From: an uncultured Bacteroidota bacterium
Lineage (GTDB): Bacteria > Bacteroidota > Bacteroidia > Flavobacteriales > Flavobacteriaceae
Length of the DNA: 64,000 nt
Assembly (NCBI GenBank): GCA_902583445.1
Contig: CACHVZ010000003.1
Span: forward strand, 1-64,000
Reading direction: 5' to 3'
Position numbers and translations under genes: made by a program. This document shows, in pieces, positions 19,465-28,512 of this stretch (position 1 is the first letter of the stretch; every line of letters starts with the position of its first letter). The notes below the pieces were generated by a model. It saw only the letters and a list, made by a program, of their open reading frames with translations, made no database searches and was not told the DNA's origin.

Positions 19465-19941
19465 TTATTCCCACTCAATTGTGGCAGGAGGTTTAGAACT
19501 TATATCATAAACAACTCTATTTATTCCTTTAACTTTATTTATAATATTATTGGAAACTTCTTTCAAGAAATCATTTGGAAATTCATACCAATCTGCAGTC
19601 ATTCCATCAGTTGAAACTACCGCCCTTAATGCAACACATCTTTCATAAGTTCTTTCGTCTCCCATCACACCAACACTTTTAACTGGCAAGAGTATAGATC
19701 CAGCTTGCCAAATTTTATTGTAGAGATTCCATTTTTTTAAAGCATCAATATATATTTTATCAGCTTCCTGAATAAGCCCTATACTTTCATAGTCAACTTC
19801 GCCAAGAATTCTTATTCCAAGACCTGGACCTGGAAAAGGATGTCTAGATAGTATCTCTTGAGGCATTTTTAGAGAGGTGCCAATTTTTCTTACTTCATCT
19901 TTAAATAACATCTTAAGAGGCTCAATAACTTTAAGATTCAT
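19465..19941 (-). CDS. guaA: GMP synthase, C-terminal (dimerisation) part in a separate frame
   Basis: This 158-aa frame is the C-terminal third of glutamine-hydrolysing GMP synthase. It contains [33 protein letters not shown] and the terminal KPPATIEWE. It is continuous with the upstream frame ending at 19938, shifted by -1 at a run of eight A (T at 19941-19948 on the plus strand). Its ATG overlaps the upstream TGA as ATGA, so it could be made by reinitiation, or joined to the upstream part by -1 slippage. Sequence conservation to the last residue argues that it is still under selection. Confidence 0.85.
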   Translation of the reverse strand: MNLKVIEPLKMLFKDEVRKIGTSLKMPQEILSRHPFPGPGLGIRILGEVDYESIGLIQEADKIYIDALKKWNLYNKIWQAGSILLPVKSVGVMGDERTYERCVALRAVVSTDGMTADWYEFPNDFLKEVSNNIINKVKGINRVVYDISSKPPATIEWE

Positions 19942-20996
19942 TTTTTTTCAGGAAGTCCTCCAACGTTATGATGAGATTTAATAGTAGCAGAGGGCCCCTT
20001 TACTGATATTGATTCAATTACATCTGGATAGATAGTTCCTTGTGCAAGCCATTTTGCATTGGATATTTTTTTTGATTCTTCATCAAAAACATCAATAAAT
20101 GTATTACCAATTATCTTCCTTTTCCTCTCAGGATCAGTCACACCTTTAAGACCATTAATAAATTGATCTGATGCGTCAACACCTTTGACATTTAGGCCCA
20201 TTCCAATATATTGATCTAATACTTCATCATATTCATTTTTTCTTAAAAGACCATTATTTACAAAAATGCAATGTAAATTCTTACCTATTGCTCTATCAAG
20301 TAGAATAGCAGCTACACTAGAGTCTACTCCACCTGAGAGTCCTAAAATTACTTTTTCATCTAATACTGCAGATTTCAACTCTTTAACTGTCCTGTCAATA
20401 AAAGATTCAGGATTCCACTCTTTAATAAATTTTAATTCCTCTATGAAAAAGTTTTCAAATATTTTTAGACCATTATCTGTATGAAAAACCTCAGGATGAA
20501 ATTGTAGAGCATATAAATTAAGAGAGTCAATTGAGTAAGCAGCATTTTTTACAGAGTCTGTACTAGCAATAACTGATGCACCATCGGGTAAAGCTGTAAT
20601 TGTATCTCCATGACTCATCCATACTTGATTATTGATTTTTATGTTATTGAAAAGCTTACAATTTTTTTCAATAAATGACAGATTAGCTCTTCCATACTCT
20701 CTTGAGTTTGAGTTTTCAACTTTTCCATTAAGTGATTTTGCAATTAGTTGTGCTCCGTAACAAATTGCAATTACGGGTTTATTACCTAAAATACCTTTAA
20801 GATTAATTTCAGGAGCATTTTTTTGATTAACTGAAAAAGGAGAACCAGAAAGCACAATAGCCTTATATTGGTTTAAATCTTCTGGGAGGTTGTTAAATGG
20901 TGAAATCTCACAGTAAATAAAAAGCTCTCTAATTCTTCTTGCAATTAATTGAGTGTACTGAGAGCCAAAATCAACAATTAAGACTTTATTTTGCAT
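19938..20996 (-). CDS. guaA: GMP synthase, N-terminal amidotransferase and ATP-pyrophosphatase part (frame ends early)
   Basis: GMP synthase converts XMP to GMP using glutamine and ATP. This 352-aa frame has the class I amidotransferase domain (nucleophile C79 in AICYGAQ, H167 and E169 in FHPEV) and the ATP-pyrophosphatase P-loop SGGVDSS at 221-227. It runs to [12 protein letters not shown] and then TGA. The normal enzyme continues with a dimerisation domain, which is encoded in the next frame. Together the two give about 510 aa, the usual length. The ATG at 20996 is preferred over an upstream TTG at 21002. Either an indel, a sequencing error or programmed slippage explains the break. Confidence 0.85.
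   Translation of the reverse strand: MQNKVLIVDFGSQYTQLIARRIRELFIYCEISPFNNLPEDLNQYKAIVLSGSPFSVNQKNAPEINLKGILGNKPVIAICYGAQLIAKSLNGKVENSNSREYGRANLSFIEKNCKLFNNIKINNQVWMSHGDTITALPDGASVIASTDSVKNAAYSIDSLNLYALQFHPEVFHTDNGLKIFENFFIEELKFIKEWNPESFIDRTVKELKSAVLDEKVILGLSGGVDSSVAAILLDRAIGKNLHCIFVNNGLLRKNEYDEVLDQYIGMGLNVKGVDASDQFINGLKGVTDPERKRKIIGNTFIDVFDEESKKISNAKWLAQGTIYPDVIESISVKGPSATIKSHHNVGGLPEKK
19939..19961 (-). other. Slippery A AAA AAA site with upstream GGAGG at the guaA break
   Basis: On the minus strand GGAGG (19957-19961) is followed nine bases later by A AAA AAA and immediately by TGA. A -1 slip at the heptamer gives codons reading E K K M N L K V, restoring the GMP synthase frame. The layout resembles the E. 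coli dnaX frameshift site (Shine-Dalgarno-like element about 10 nt upstream of A AAA AAG). GGAGG also encodes conserved Gly-Gly, so it may be incidental. Confidence 0.4.
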
Positions 20997-20999
20997 GGA

Positions 21000-21007
21000 C
21001 AAAAATA
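21000..21007 (-). promoter_or_regulatory. Possible -7 element immediately before guaA
   Basis: TATTTTTG on the minus strand ends three bases before the guaA ATG at 20996, in the 21-nt gap after bshC. If used, the transcript would be leaderless or nearly so. Short A/T-rich motifs like this arise often by chance, so confidence is low. Confidence 0.25.
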
Positions 21008-21017
21008 CAACTATAAA

Positions 21018-22625
21018 TTAATCTTCAAGATCTATTATTAATATTTTATCGTCCATTATTGAGATTTTCTCAACTATGTAATTAATAAATGAAGGTCCCT
21101 TACATGAGTAGAAATTTCCAAAATTTAAGTATCTCTCTTGATTAATATTACGAGGGTTAAGATAATTGTAAATAGACCTTATTGATTCTATTTCAGCTTC
21201 ATTATTTTTCTTTTCAGCTTTATTCAGTTTTTTTTCAAGATCATCAATTCCCTTTTTTTGTTTTTTTTCTTGAGCATTAAGGGCACCAATAAATGACTTG
21301 TCTGTTTCAAGTGAAACCTTTCTTAACTCATCAAATTGTGATGATAAATTTGATCTTAAAGAATCAAAGTTAATCTTAAAGCCAGAGTTACTGTCTATTT
21401 TATATTTTATTAGTTCATTAAGTTCTCCAGTAAAATACTTGATTTCAATTCCAGAGTTTTTAATTTTTTTTGAAGTCTTAGAATCAATTATATATGCACT
21501 ATTCCTTAATTTAAGAATTGGAAATTGAACTTTGTTGTCATCAAAATAAGTTTTTAACTGCATCCAATATCTCAATTCATTTGGACCTCCAACATAACAG
21601 ACATTAGGCAATACAATTTCCTGATATAAAGGCCTCATAATTGAATTTGGAGAGAATAACTCTGGACTTCTATCAATTAAATTCAGTATCTCATCTTTAT
21701 TGTAAGAATTCTCATCATCTACATTGAATAAATTTTTATCATATCTAATCCTTTTTCTTCCTTTATCAGTAAGTTTAAAAAAATTAATATCAGATGGGTT
21801 AACCTGGATCTTATATGATTCAAAGTCTTTTTTAAGTTCAGATATTTGATAAGTTGTATTCTCTTTACATGAAAAATTATCTATTTCATTTTTTAATTGA
21901 TCTATAAATAATGACTTTAAATCCTTTTTATTAGCATCTATTATTATTAATCCATGTTCTGAGAATAAAGAATTTATAAATTTTATAGTTGAGATAGATA
22001 GGGCATCTCCTTCTTTATAGGAAAAATCAATAATTTCTTCAATTTTTTCTTTAAATTCATAATCAATTATTGAGTCCTTATAATCTTTCAACACATTCTT
22101 GAAGTTATTAATCTCAATTTCACCAACAGGCAAATTATTTGAATTGATTTCCCATTTAATGTTTTTTTGATTTAAGTTAACCTCTGAAATTTCTTCAAAA
22201 TCATGATCTTCAGAAGCTATCCAAAGAACTGGAACATATTTAAAGTTTTTAGAATCTAAGTTTAACTGATTGCTTATACTAATTACTTGAGCAATTTTAA
22301 AGATCACCATTAAAGGACCGGTAAATAAATTAAGCTGGTGACCAGTGGTAATACAAAAAGTGTTAGATTCTGAAAGGGAGCTTATGTTTTCAGAAGTTTT
22401 TTTTGAAATATCAATATTAGAATATTGACTTTTCAGGGATTTGACTAAAATTTGTCTTTGTTCTTTAGTGAAGTTTTTACTTTTATTTTCTGAGTGTTTT
22501 TTTATGCTCTCATTACTATAAAAGGAATCGATATATTTCAACACCTTTTTATCTTGTGAAATAAATTTTTCAATAAGTTCATCTTCAATGAGTTTAGAAT
22601 CTCTTTGGATTGTTTGACTTCTCAT
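21018..22625 (-). CDS. bshC: Bacillithiol synthase BshC (cysteine-adding enzyme)
   Basis: BshC catalyses the last step of bacillithiol synthesis, adding cysteine to glucosaminyl malate. The 535-aa product has the family blocks TGHQLNLFTGPL at about 94-105, VLWIASEDHDFEEI at about 135-150 and RPLYQEIVLPNVCYVGGPNELRYW in the middle. A lysine/glutamate-rich coiled coil lies at about residues 445-480 (KKQKKGIDDLEKKLNKAEKK). A GTG at 22628 precedes the ATG at 22625; the ATG is chosen. BshC occurs in Bacillota and Bacteroidota; bshA and bshB are not in the window. Confidence 0.9.
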   Translation of the reverse strand: MRSQTIQRDSKLIEDELIEKFISQDKKVLKYIDSFYSNESIKKHSENKSKNFTKEQRQILVKSLKSQYSNIDISKKTSENISSLSESNTFCITTGHQLNLFTGPLMVIFKIAQVISISNQLNLDSKNFKYVPVLWIASEDHDFEEISEVNLNQKNIKWEINSNNLPVGEIEINNFKNVLKDYKDSIIDYEFKEKIEEIIDFSYKEGDALSISTIKFINSLFSEHGLIIIDANKKDLKSLFIDQLKNEIDNFSCKENTTYQISELKKDFESYKIQVNPSDINFFKLTDKGRKRIRYDKNLFNVDDENSYNKDEILNLIDRSPELFSPNSIMRPLYQEIVLPNVCYVGGPNELRYWMQLKTYFDDNKVQFPILKLRNSAYIIDSKTSKKIKNSGIEIKYFTGELNELIKYKIDSNSGFKINFDSLRSNLSSQFDELRKVSLETDKSFIGALNAQEKKQKKGIDDLEKKLNKAEKKNNEAEIESIRSIYNYLNPRNINQERYLNFGNFYSCKGPSFINYIVEKISIMDDKILIIDLED

Positions 22626-22704
22626 CACTTAATTTTTGTAAATATATCTGAATTTTTCAAAATTGGATGTAACTTAGTAGATCTAAGTATAAACTATCAA
22701 ATTG

Positions 22705-25700
22705 ATGAAGAATTTAAGATTACTTTTTGTTTTAATAATAATTTCACCCCTTTCCTACTCTCAAAACTTAGAGGAAAAACTTGATGAGGTAAAGTATAGA
22801 AATATAGGACCTTTTCGTGGTGGTAGATCAGTATCATCAGTTGGGGTTATAGGGGATCCACTTACATACTATATGGGGACTGTAGGAGGAGGTTTATGGA
22901 AAACAACTAATGCTGGTGTTAATTGGTTTAACATTTCTGACGATTACTTCAAAACGTCTTCAGTTGGAGCAATTTCAGTTGCTGATAGTGATAGTAGAAT
23001 AATTTACGTTGGTATGGGAGAGCATGCTCCAAGAGGAGTAATGACTTCCTATGGTGATGGGGTATATAAGTCAACTGATGCAGGAAAAACATGGGAGCAT
23101 ATGGGTTTGAAAGATACTCAACAAATTTCAAGAATTATAATTCACCCAGATAATCCAAACATAGTTTTTGTCGCTGCTCAAGGAGCCGTTAATGGGCCAA
23201 CAAAAGATAGAGGTATATATAAATCAATTGATGGTGGTAAAACTTGGAGTAATGTTCTTTTTATAAATGAATTAACAGGTGCCTCTGAACTTTCAATAGA
23301 TTATAACAATCCTAAAGTATTATACGCTACTATGTGGAAGCATCAAAGGCTTCCTTGGAAGGTTATTAGTGGAGGAAAAGGTGACGGGGTATATAAATCT
23401 GTTGATGGAGGAGATAGCTGGTTTAAAATTGAAAATGGTTTACCATCTGAGTTAGGTAAAATGGCTATATCAGTATCTAGAGCTAACTCTGATAAGGTAT
23501 TTCTTCTAGCTGAAGGTAATTCAAACAAAAGGTCTGGAGGTTTATTTGTGTCAAATAATGCTGGTGAAAGCTGGGTTCAAGTTAGCTCTTATGCAGAACT
23601 AACTTCAAGGGCATGGTACTATATTGAAGTTTTTGCCGATCCTAATGATGAGGATACAGTTTATGTGTTAAGTGCTAAAGCTTTTAGATCAATAGATGGA
23701 GGTAAAACATGGAAAAGAATATATAGCGGTCATGGGGATTATCATGACCTATGGATAAATCCGGATAATTCTAAAAATATGATAATTTCTGATGATGGAG
23801 GTGGTGAAATAACATTTGATAATGGAAGTACTTGGTCTAGTATCTACAATATGCCGACTGCTCAATTTTATAGAGTCAATGTTGATAATTTATTTCCATA
23901 TAACCTTTATGGTGGTCAACAAGATAATTCGACTGTTAAAATTTCAAGCATAGGATCTAGAGGAGGTATTTCTGAAAGAGATTGGTCAGCATCTGCTGGA
24001 GGAGAAAGTGCATTTCTTGCTTTCGACCCGGATAATCCAAATATTGTAATGGGTGGTAGTTATCTTGGGAGTGTTAACATATATGATACAAAAGCTAATG
24101 CTAGAAAAAAAGTTATGATTGAACCAATAAATTATATTGGAAGAGCTTCAAGAGACATGAAATATAGGTTCAATTGGAATGCACCTATTATTTGGTCTCA
24201 ACATGAACCAAATACTTTTTATCATGCAGCTCAACATCTATTTAAGACAAATGATCAAGGTAAATCTTGGAAAGTAGTTTCTCCAGATTTGACAAGAGAT
24301 GAAGATGAAAAACAAGGAAATGGTGGTGGTCCATATACAAACGAAGCTGTTGGTGCTGAGAATTATGGAACCATTAGTTATGTAGTTGAATCTCCTCATG
24401 AACCAAACACAATTTATGTTGGATCTGATGATGGATTAGTTCATATTACTCAAGATGGTGGTGAATCATGGATTGATATTACACCTAAAGGTCTTCCTGA
24501 AACAATAATTAATGCTATTGATGTTTCACCTCATGACAAAGCAACGGTATATATTGCAACGACAAGGTATAAGTTTAATGATAAGACACCTGGACTTTAT
24601 AAGTCTACAAACTATGGTAAATCTTGGAAGGATATTACAGGTGATATTCCTTATGGTGCCTATACTAGAGTTGTTAGAGAGGATGATAAAAGAAAGGGAC
24701 TTCTTGTTGCAGGAACTGAGTTAGGGGTTTATATATCATTTAATGATGGTAAAAAATGGGAATTATTTAATCTTAACATGCCAGTACTTGGTGTTACTGA
24801 TCTAATGATTAAGCATGATGATTTAATCGTAGCAACACATGGAAGGTCTTTTTGGATACTTGACGATATGGGACTTATAAGGCAGCTGGATGGTGATATT
24901 GATACAAAATTATATGATCCTGAGAATTCAACAATCGGAAACTGGTATAGTCAACTTAATTCAAATTATTCAGATGGTACTTCGTCATTTAATGGAGTTA
25001 ATCCAGCTAATGGTGTTGTTATATATTATAACATTGGAATAGAAGATAGTGGCAAAAAAGTTTCAATGAAGATTTATGATCAGAATAATAAACTTGTAAG
25101 GGAAATTACTAGTCAACCTGACAAAAGTTTTATTTCATATAACGGAGGACCTTCAAGAGAACCTGTATTATCAAATAAAGCTGGATTAAATAGATTTGTA
25201 TGGGATTCTAGACATTCTCCTTTAAGTGGAGTCCCATATGCATATATTGAAGGTAGCTTTAGAGGACATAAGGCAATTCCAGGAAAATATAAGCTAACAT
25301 TAGTAGTTGATGAGACATCATATAACTCTGAGTTTGAAATTTTAAAGAATCCCAATTTTAGTGTTTCTGATGAGGACTATTTAGATCTTGATAAATATGC
25401 TACTCATATGGAGAGTAATTTTAACGAGATGGCTAAATATATAAATAGCAATAAAAAACTTATGGATAAGTTAGATGTTCTAGTGAGAGAATTAGATGAA
25501 AATCCAGAAGTTAAAGAAAATGGTAAAAAATTACTTGAATTGATGGATAACTGGGATAAAAAAATGATGCAGAGAATGTCTAAAGCATATGATGATGTAG
25601 AGAATTTTCCTAACAAATTTTTAGCAGATTATCTTTTTATTCTTGATGAAATCAAAGGAGATATACCAAATGTAAGTGGAGGAATTCTCAAGTCACTTAA

Positions 25701-25776
25701 GTCTCATGATGAAAAATGGGTTGAACTAAAAAAAAGAAATAGATCAAATAAATCAAGTCAATATTCCCAAATATAA
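22705..25776 (+). CDS. Large exported Asp-box (BNR/sortilin-like) beta-propeller protein
   Basis: A 1023-aa secreted protein with signal peptide [20 protein letters not shown]; the ATG at 22705 is preferred over the TTG at 22702. At least ten Asp-box motifs of the form S-D-G-G-K-T-W are spread over about residues 60-690 (for example [56 protein letters not shown]), giving a VPS10/sortilin-type propeller pair. The last 300 residues are a helical and beta-sandwich region. The family is widespread in marine Bacteroidota and is often labelled glycosyl hydrolase, but no catalytic residues are evident. No type IX secretion C-terminal domain was seen. It is transcribed divergently from bshC. Confidence 0.8.
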   Translation: MKNLRLLFVLIIISPLSYSQNLEEKLDEVKYRNIGPFRGGRSVSSVGVIGDPLTYYMGTVGGGLWKTTNAGVNWFNISDDYFKTSSVGAISVADSDSRIIYVGMGEHAPRGVMTSYGDGVYKSTDAGKTWEHMGLKDTQQISRIIIHPDNPNIVFVAAQGAVNGPTKDRGIYKSIDGGKTWSNVLFINELTGASELSIDYNNPKVLYATMWKHQRLPWKVISGGKGDGVYKSVDGGDSWFKIENGLPSELGKMAISVSRANSDKVFLLAEGNSNKRSGGLFVSNNAGESWVQVSSYAELTSRAWYYIEVFADPNDEDTVYVLSAKAFRSIDGGKTWKRIYSGHGDYHDLWINPDNSKNMIISDDGGGEITFDNGSTWSSIYNMPTAQFYRVNVDNLFPYNLYGGQQDNSTVKISSIGSRGGISERDWSASAGGESAFLAFDPDNPNIVMGGSYLGSVNIYDTKANARKKVMIEPINYIGRASRDMKYRFNWNAPIIWSQHEPNTFYHAAQHLFKTNDQGKSWKVVSPDLTRDEDEKQGNGGGPYTNEAVGAENYGTISYVVESPHEPNTIYVGSDDGLVHITQDGGESWIDITPKGLPETIINAIDVSPHDKATVYIATTRYKFNDKTPGLYKSTNYGKSWKDITGDIPYGAYTRVVREDDKRKGLLVAGTELGVYISFNDGKKWELFNLNMPVLGVTDLMIKHDDLIVATHGRSFWILDDMGLIRQLDGDIDTKLYDPENSTIGNWYSQLNSNYSDGTSSFNGVNPANGVVIYYNIGIEDSGKKVSMKIYDQNNKLVREITSQPDKSFISYNGGPSREPVLSNKAGLNRFVWDSRHSPLSGVPYAYIEGSFRGHKAIPGKYKLTLVVDETSYNSEFEILKNPNFSVSDEDYLDLDKYATHMESNFNEMAKYINSNKKLMDKLDVLVRELDENPEVKENGKKLLELMDNWDKKMMQRMSKAYDDVENFPNKFLADYLFILDEIKGDIPNVSGGILKSLKSHDEKWVELKKRNRSNKSSQYSQI

Positions 25777-25876
25777 TAAGGAACTTTGGAGTATTAGTAT
25801 TGGTGCGTTGAATTAGAATACATCAAAGCTTTACTTTCTGCATCGGTAAGTTGAGAAAAGTCGTGAGAAATCTGAA

Positions 25877-26176
25877 TTACTCAGGTTTATCGTCTGCAGC
25901 TGGCTCTTCAGCCTTTGCTTCTTCTGCAGCTGGCTCTTCAGCCTTTGCTTCTTCTGCAGCTGGCTCTTCAGCCTTTACTTCTTCTGCAGCTGGCTTTTCA
26001 GGTATAGGTTGTTCTTTTACGATTGGTTTTCCAGAAAGCCAATCATTAACAAGATCTTGAGGTAATATTTTTTCATCAAAGGAATATGAATCAGAACCAT
26101 CTTTTTTAATCATTCTAATTGCTTTCGTAAGTTTTTTCGAGCCAGTTTGTAAACTAGCAACAGCTTTTTTTGCCAT
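25877..26176 (-). CDS. DUF4295-type ribosome-associated small protein with acidic repeat tail
   Basis: The first 50 or so residues (MAKKAVASLQTGSKKLTKAI then SYSFDEKILPQDLVNDWLSG) match the short DUF4295 proteins that follow rpmB-rpmG in Bacteroidota. Their function is unknown; a ribosomal role is inferred from position. Those proteins are normally about 50 aa. Here a further 45 residues follow, built from a 10-residue unit KAEEPAAEEA repeated about three times and ending DDKPE. The tail is strongly acidic in an otherwise basic protein. It is one base after rpmG in the transcript. Confidence 0.75.
   Translation of the reverse strand: MAKKAVASLQTGSKKLTKAIRMIKKDGSDSYSFDEKILPQDLVNDWLSGKPIVKEQPIPEKPAAEEVKAEEPAAEEAKAEEPAAEEAKAEEPAADDKPE
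25893..26002. repeat. 30-bp tandem repeat encoding the KAEEPAAEEA tail
   Basis: A 30-bp unit starting TCTGCAGCTGGCTCTTCAGC on the plus strand recurs at 25893, 25923 and 25953, with a shortened copy at 25983. The copies are nearly identical: one G to A change in the third, divergence at the end of the fourth. Such identity suggests recent expansion by slippage, and copy number may vary between strains. Confidence 0.9.
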
Positions 26177-26177
26177 C

Positions 26178-26360
26178 TTATTTAATTTCTTTGTGAACAG
26201 TCATCTTCTTCAAAATAGGATTGAATTTTTTAATTTCAAGTCTATCTGGAGAATTCTTTTTGTTTTTAGTAGTAATATATCTAGAAGTACCAGGCATACC
26301 AGAATCTTTGTGTTCTGTACACTCTAAAATTACCTGAACTCTATTACCCTTTTTTGCCAT
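26178..26360 (-). CDS. rpmG: Ribosomal protein L33 (bL33), zinc-independent form
   Basis: The 60-aa product [20 protein letters not shown]...[20 protein letters not shown] is L33. It has a single cysteine, so it is the C-minus form that does not bind zinc. It lies between rpmB and the DUF4295 gene with one- to two-base gaps, the standard Bacteroidota arrangement. Confidence 0.96.
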   Translation of the reverse strand: MAKKGNRVQVILECTEHKDSGMPGTSRYITTKNKKNSPDRLEIKKFNPILKKMTVHKEIK

Positions 26361-26362
26361 GA

Positions 26363-26599
26363 TTACTTAATTTTTCCTTGTTTTCTTGCCTCTTTCAAAA
26401 CTTCAGAAATACCCTTCTTATTTATAGTCTTTAAAGCAGAAGCAGAGATTTTAAGTGTTATCCACTTATTCTCATCTGGAATAAAAAAACGTTTCTTAAT
26501 AAGATTTACATCAAACCTTCTTTTAGTTCTGTTTAGAGACTTTGAAACATTGTTTCCAAACATGACCTTCTTTCCAGTAATTTCGCAAGTTTTAGACAT
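26363..26599 (-). CDS. rpmB: Ribosomal protein L28 (bL28)
   Basis: L28 is a 50S protein near the E site. The 78-aa product starts [20 protein letters not shown] and has the family segment [20 protein letters not shown]. It heads a three-gene transcript rpmB-rpmG-DUF4295 with its own promoter-like element at 26613-26630. Confidence 0.96.
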   Translation of the reverse strand: MSKTCEITGKKVMFGNNVSKSLNRTKRRFDVNLIKKRFFIPDENKWITLKISASALKTINKKGISEVLKEARKQGKIK

Positions 26600-26612
26600 G
26601 ACATACTAAATT

Positions 26613-26630
26613 TTATGACGTGCAAAACTA
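26613..26630 (-). promoter_or_regulatory. Promoter -7 element and discriminator of rpmB-rpmG
   Basis: TAGTTTTGCACGTCATAA on the minus strand lies 13 nt before the rpmB ATG. TAGTTTTG fits TAnnTTTG and is followed by GCACG, as before rpsL and tuf. The gap upstream (to 26657) is otherwise an A/T-rich stretch with no clear -33 box. Confidence 0.6.
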
Positions 26631-26657
26631 ATGTATTTAACTTTAAAAAAAAAATAA

Positions 26658-27125
26658 TTATTGTATAATAATTTTATCATAGAACAGTTGAAATGAGATA
26701 TTTTTAACTGCTTCAATAAAATCTTCTCTTGACTTATTTATTTTGAATTTTTCACAGAAAATTTCATTTTCTGATGAAATAGCTATAAAGCAATCACCAA
26801 CTTTTGATTTTTCCCCATCAGTTGAGGGTCCAGCATTACCAGTAATAGAAATAGAGTAGTCAGATTTAAATTGTTTTTTTACATTCTCAGCCATAGTTAT
26901 TGCAACTCTTTCACTTACAGGAGAAAATTTGTCTAAATCCGATTTGTCAATATTTAATAATTTTTGTTTGGAATAAGTACTGTAACTAACTATTGAGCCA
27001 AGAAAAACTTTAGAAGCACCTGGTATCATTGTTAAAGAAGATGATAAGGTCCCACCAGTGCAACTTTCTGCAAATGAAATTGTTTTATTTGTTTTATTTA
27101 AAAAATTAAAAATCTCATTAACCAT
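26658..27125 (-). CDS. pncC: Stand-alone CinA C-terminal domain, nicotinamide-nucleotide amidase
   Basis: The 155-aa product is the C-terminal domain of CinA without the N-terminal MoaB-like part. Family members deamidate NMN to nicotinate mononucleotide in pyridine-nucleotide recycling. The catalytic segment FAESCTGGTLSSSL is at about residues 17-30 and SITGNAGPSTDGEKSKVGDCFIA follows. A GTG at 27131 overlaps the upstream TGA as GTGA; the ATG at 27125 is an alternative and gives the more usual N-terminus. It is coupled to the FAH-family gene. Confidence 0.85.
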   Translation of the reverse strand: MVNEIFNFLNKTNKTISFAESCTGGTLSSSLTMIPGASKVFLGSIVSYSTYSKQKLLNIDKSDLDKFSPVSERVAITMAENVKKQFKSDYSISITGNAGPSTDGEKSKVGDCFIAISSENEIFCEKFKINKSREDFIEAVKNISFQLFYDKIIIQ

Positions 27126-27127
27126 TG

Positions 27128-27739
27128 TCACTTAATTTTTAGTGAAAACATTTTTTTGGAATTAATAAACCCTTCTAGAAAATCCCCACTTATCACTTGG
27201 GAGACTCCAGATGGCGTTCCAGTAAAGATCAAATCACCAATCTTTAATGTAAAATATTGAGAGACATATGAAATAATCTCATCTATTTTCCACAGCATAT
27301 TAGAAGAATTTCCTGATTGAACAATGCTACTATTTTTTTTGAGCTCAAAATTTATATTTGAGATATTTTCAATTTCTTCAACATTAATAAAATCTCCAAC
27401 CATACAGGAGTTATCAAAAGCCTTAGATTTTTCCCTAGGATGACCTTTATCTTTTAATTTATTCTGTATATCTCTGGCAGTAAAATCTATTCCTAGACCA
27501 ATTTGATTGTAGTAATTATTTGAGAATGATTCATCTATATATTTACCAACTTTATTAATCTTTACAACTAATTCAACTTCATGATGTATCTCATCTGAAA
27601 ACTCGGGTATTATAAAGTTTTGATTTTTAGCTATTATTGACGAATCTGGTTTAATAAAAACAATAGGTTCTTTTGGTCTTTCATTAGATAATTCTTTTAT
27701 ATGATCGGAATAATTTCTTCCTATGCAAATTATTTTCAC
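27128..27739 (-). CDS. Fumarylacetoacetate hydrolase family protein
   Basis: The 203-aa single-domain protein resembles the FAHD1/YcgM group of acylpyruvate hydrolases and oxaloacetate decarboxylases. Metal ligands are visible as E54 and E56 in HHEVELVV and D85 in GIDFTARD. GDLIFTGTPSGVSQV is the conserved C-terminal motif. The substrate cannot be told from sequence. It is one base from the exonuclease gene and overlaps pncC slightly, so it is part of the E2-exonuclease-FAH-pncC run. Confidence 0.85.
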   Translation of the reverse strand: MKIICIGRNYSDHIKELSNERPKEPIVFIKPDSSIIAKNQNFIIPEFSDEIHHEVELVVKINKVGKYIDESFSNNYYNQIGLGIDFTARDIQNKLKDKGHPREKSKAFDNSCMVGDFINVEEIENISNINFELKKNSSIVQSGNSSNMLWKIDEIISYVSQYFTLKIGDLIFTGTPSGVSQVISGDFLEGFINSKKMFSLKIK

Positions 27740-27740
27740 T

Positions 27741-28511
27741 TTATTTTGAATTTAATAAACTAAGTTTTAATTGTGTAAAAATTTTCTTTGTATACTCAGG
27801 GAAATCACCATTCATTATCCATGAGTAATAACCTGTATCAGTTTTAAATACATCAACAACTTTTTGACCAGTATATTTACCAAAAGCAAATACTGCGTCA
27901 TTATCAGAGTCTATCCTTATTTTTCCAGCAAAATCTAAATTATCATTTCTCTTTGTGAACTCACTCAGGAAATCAATATTTGGTTTAAGATCATCATATT
28001 TTTCTATTTGAGCTTTAAAAACTTCATATGTTGCTATTGTGTCATCCATTGCCGAATGAGCATTTTCTAGATCTTTATCACAATAAAATTTTAAAGCTGC
28101 CGTAAGATTTCTTGGCTCCTTCTTATGATATATTACTTGACTGTCAATTAATTTAATTTTTGTAAAATCAAATTCTATTTCTGCCCTAATTAGCTCCTCT
28201 ACAAGTATTGGGACATCAAATTTAATTGAATTAAATCCAGCCAAATCACATCCTTTGATAAACTCATAAATTTCTTTTGCATAATGCTTAAAATTTGGCT
28301 TATCCTTAACCATTTCATTTGTTATACCGTGAACATTAGTAGCCTGGAATGAGATCTCCATTTCAGGATTTATTCTCCAAACCTTCTGTAACTCAGATTT
28401 ATCAACATCTACTTTAAGAATTGCTATTTCAACAATTCTATCTTTACCAACTTTAGCACCAGTTGTTTCAAGATCAAAAAAACAAATTGGTCTATCTAGG
28501 TTTATTTTCAT
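27741..28511 (-). CDS. DEDDh 3'-5' exonuclease with ExoX-like C-terminal domain
   Basis: The 256-aa product has the DnaQ/Pol III epsilon fold with D13 and E15 in FFDLETTG, D99 in GFNSIKFD and H152/D157 in HSAMDDT, the full DEDDh set. A C-terminal extension FAFGKYTGQKVVDVFK...GYYSWIMNGDFP at about residues 208-240 matches the C-terminal module of exodeoxyribonuclease X-like enzymes. It may act in DNA repair or proofreading, which is inferred. It lies one base downstream of the E2 gene. Confidence 0.85.
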   Translation of the reverse strand: MKINLDRPICFFDLETTGAKVGKDRIVEIAILKVDVDKSELQKVWRINPEMEISFQATNVHGITNEMVKDKPNFKHYAKEIYEFIKGCDLAGFNSIKFDVPILVEELIRAEIEFDFTKIKLIDSQVIYHKKEPRNLTAALKFYCDKDLENAHSAMDDTIATYEVFKAQIEKYDDLKPNIDFLSEFTKRNDNLDFAGKIRIDSDNDAVFAFGKYTGQKVVDVFKTDTGYYSWIMNGDFPEYTKKIFTQLKLSLLNSK

Positions 28512-28512
28512 T

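Noticed and set aside
20994-21002. TTG at 21002 as the guaA start
   Set aside because: It only adds two residues before the conserved [14 protein letters not shown] start at 20996 and overlaps the candidate -7 element.
22626-22704. Possible promoters in the bshC/Asp-box divergent gap
   Set aside because: No exact TAnnTTTG in either direction at useful spacing; only A/T-rich near matches.
25851-26060. Plus-strand Ser/Ala-rich repeat frame (SSAAGSSAFA units)
   Set aside because: It is the reverse strand of the 30-bp repeats in the DUF4295 tail; repeats keep all frames open.
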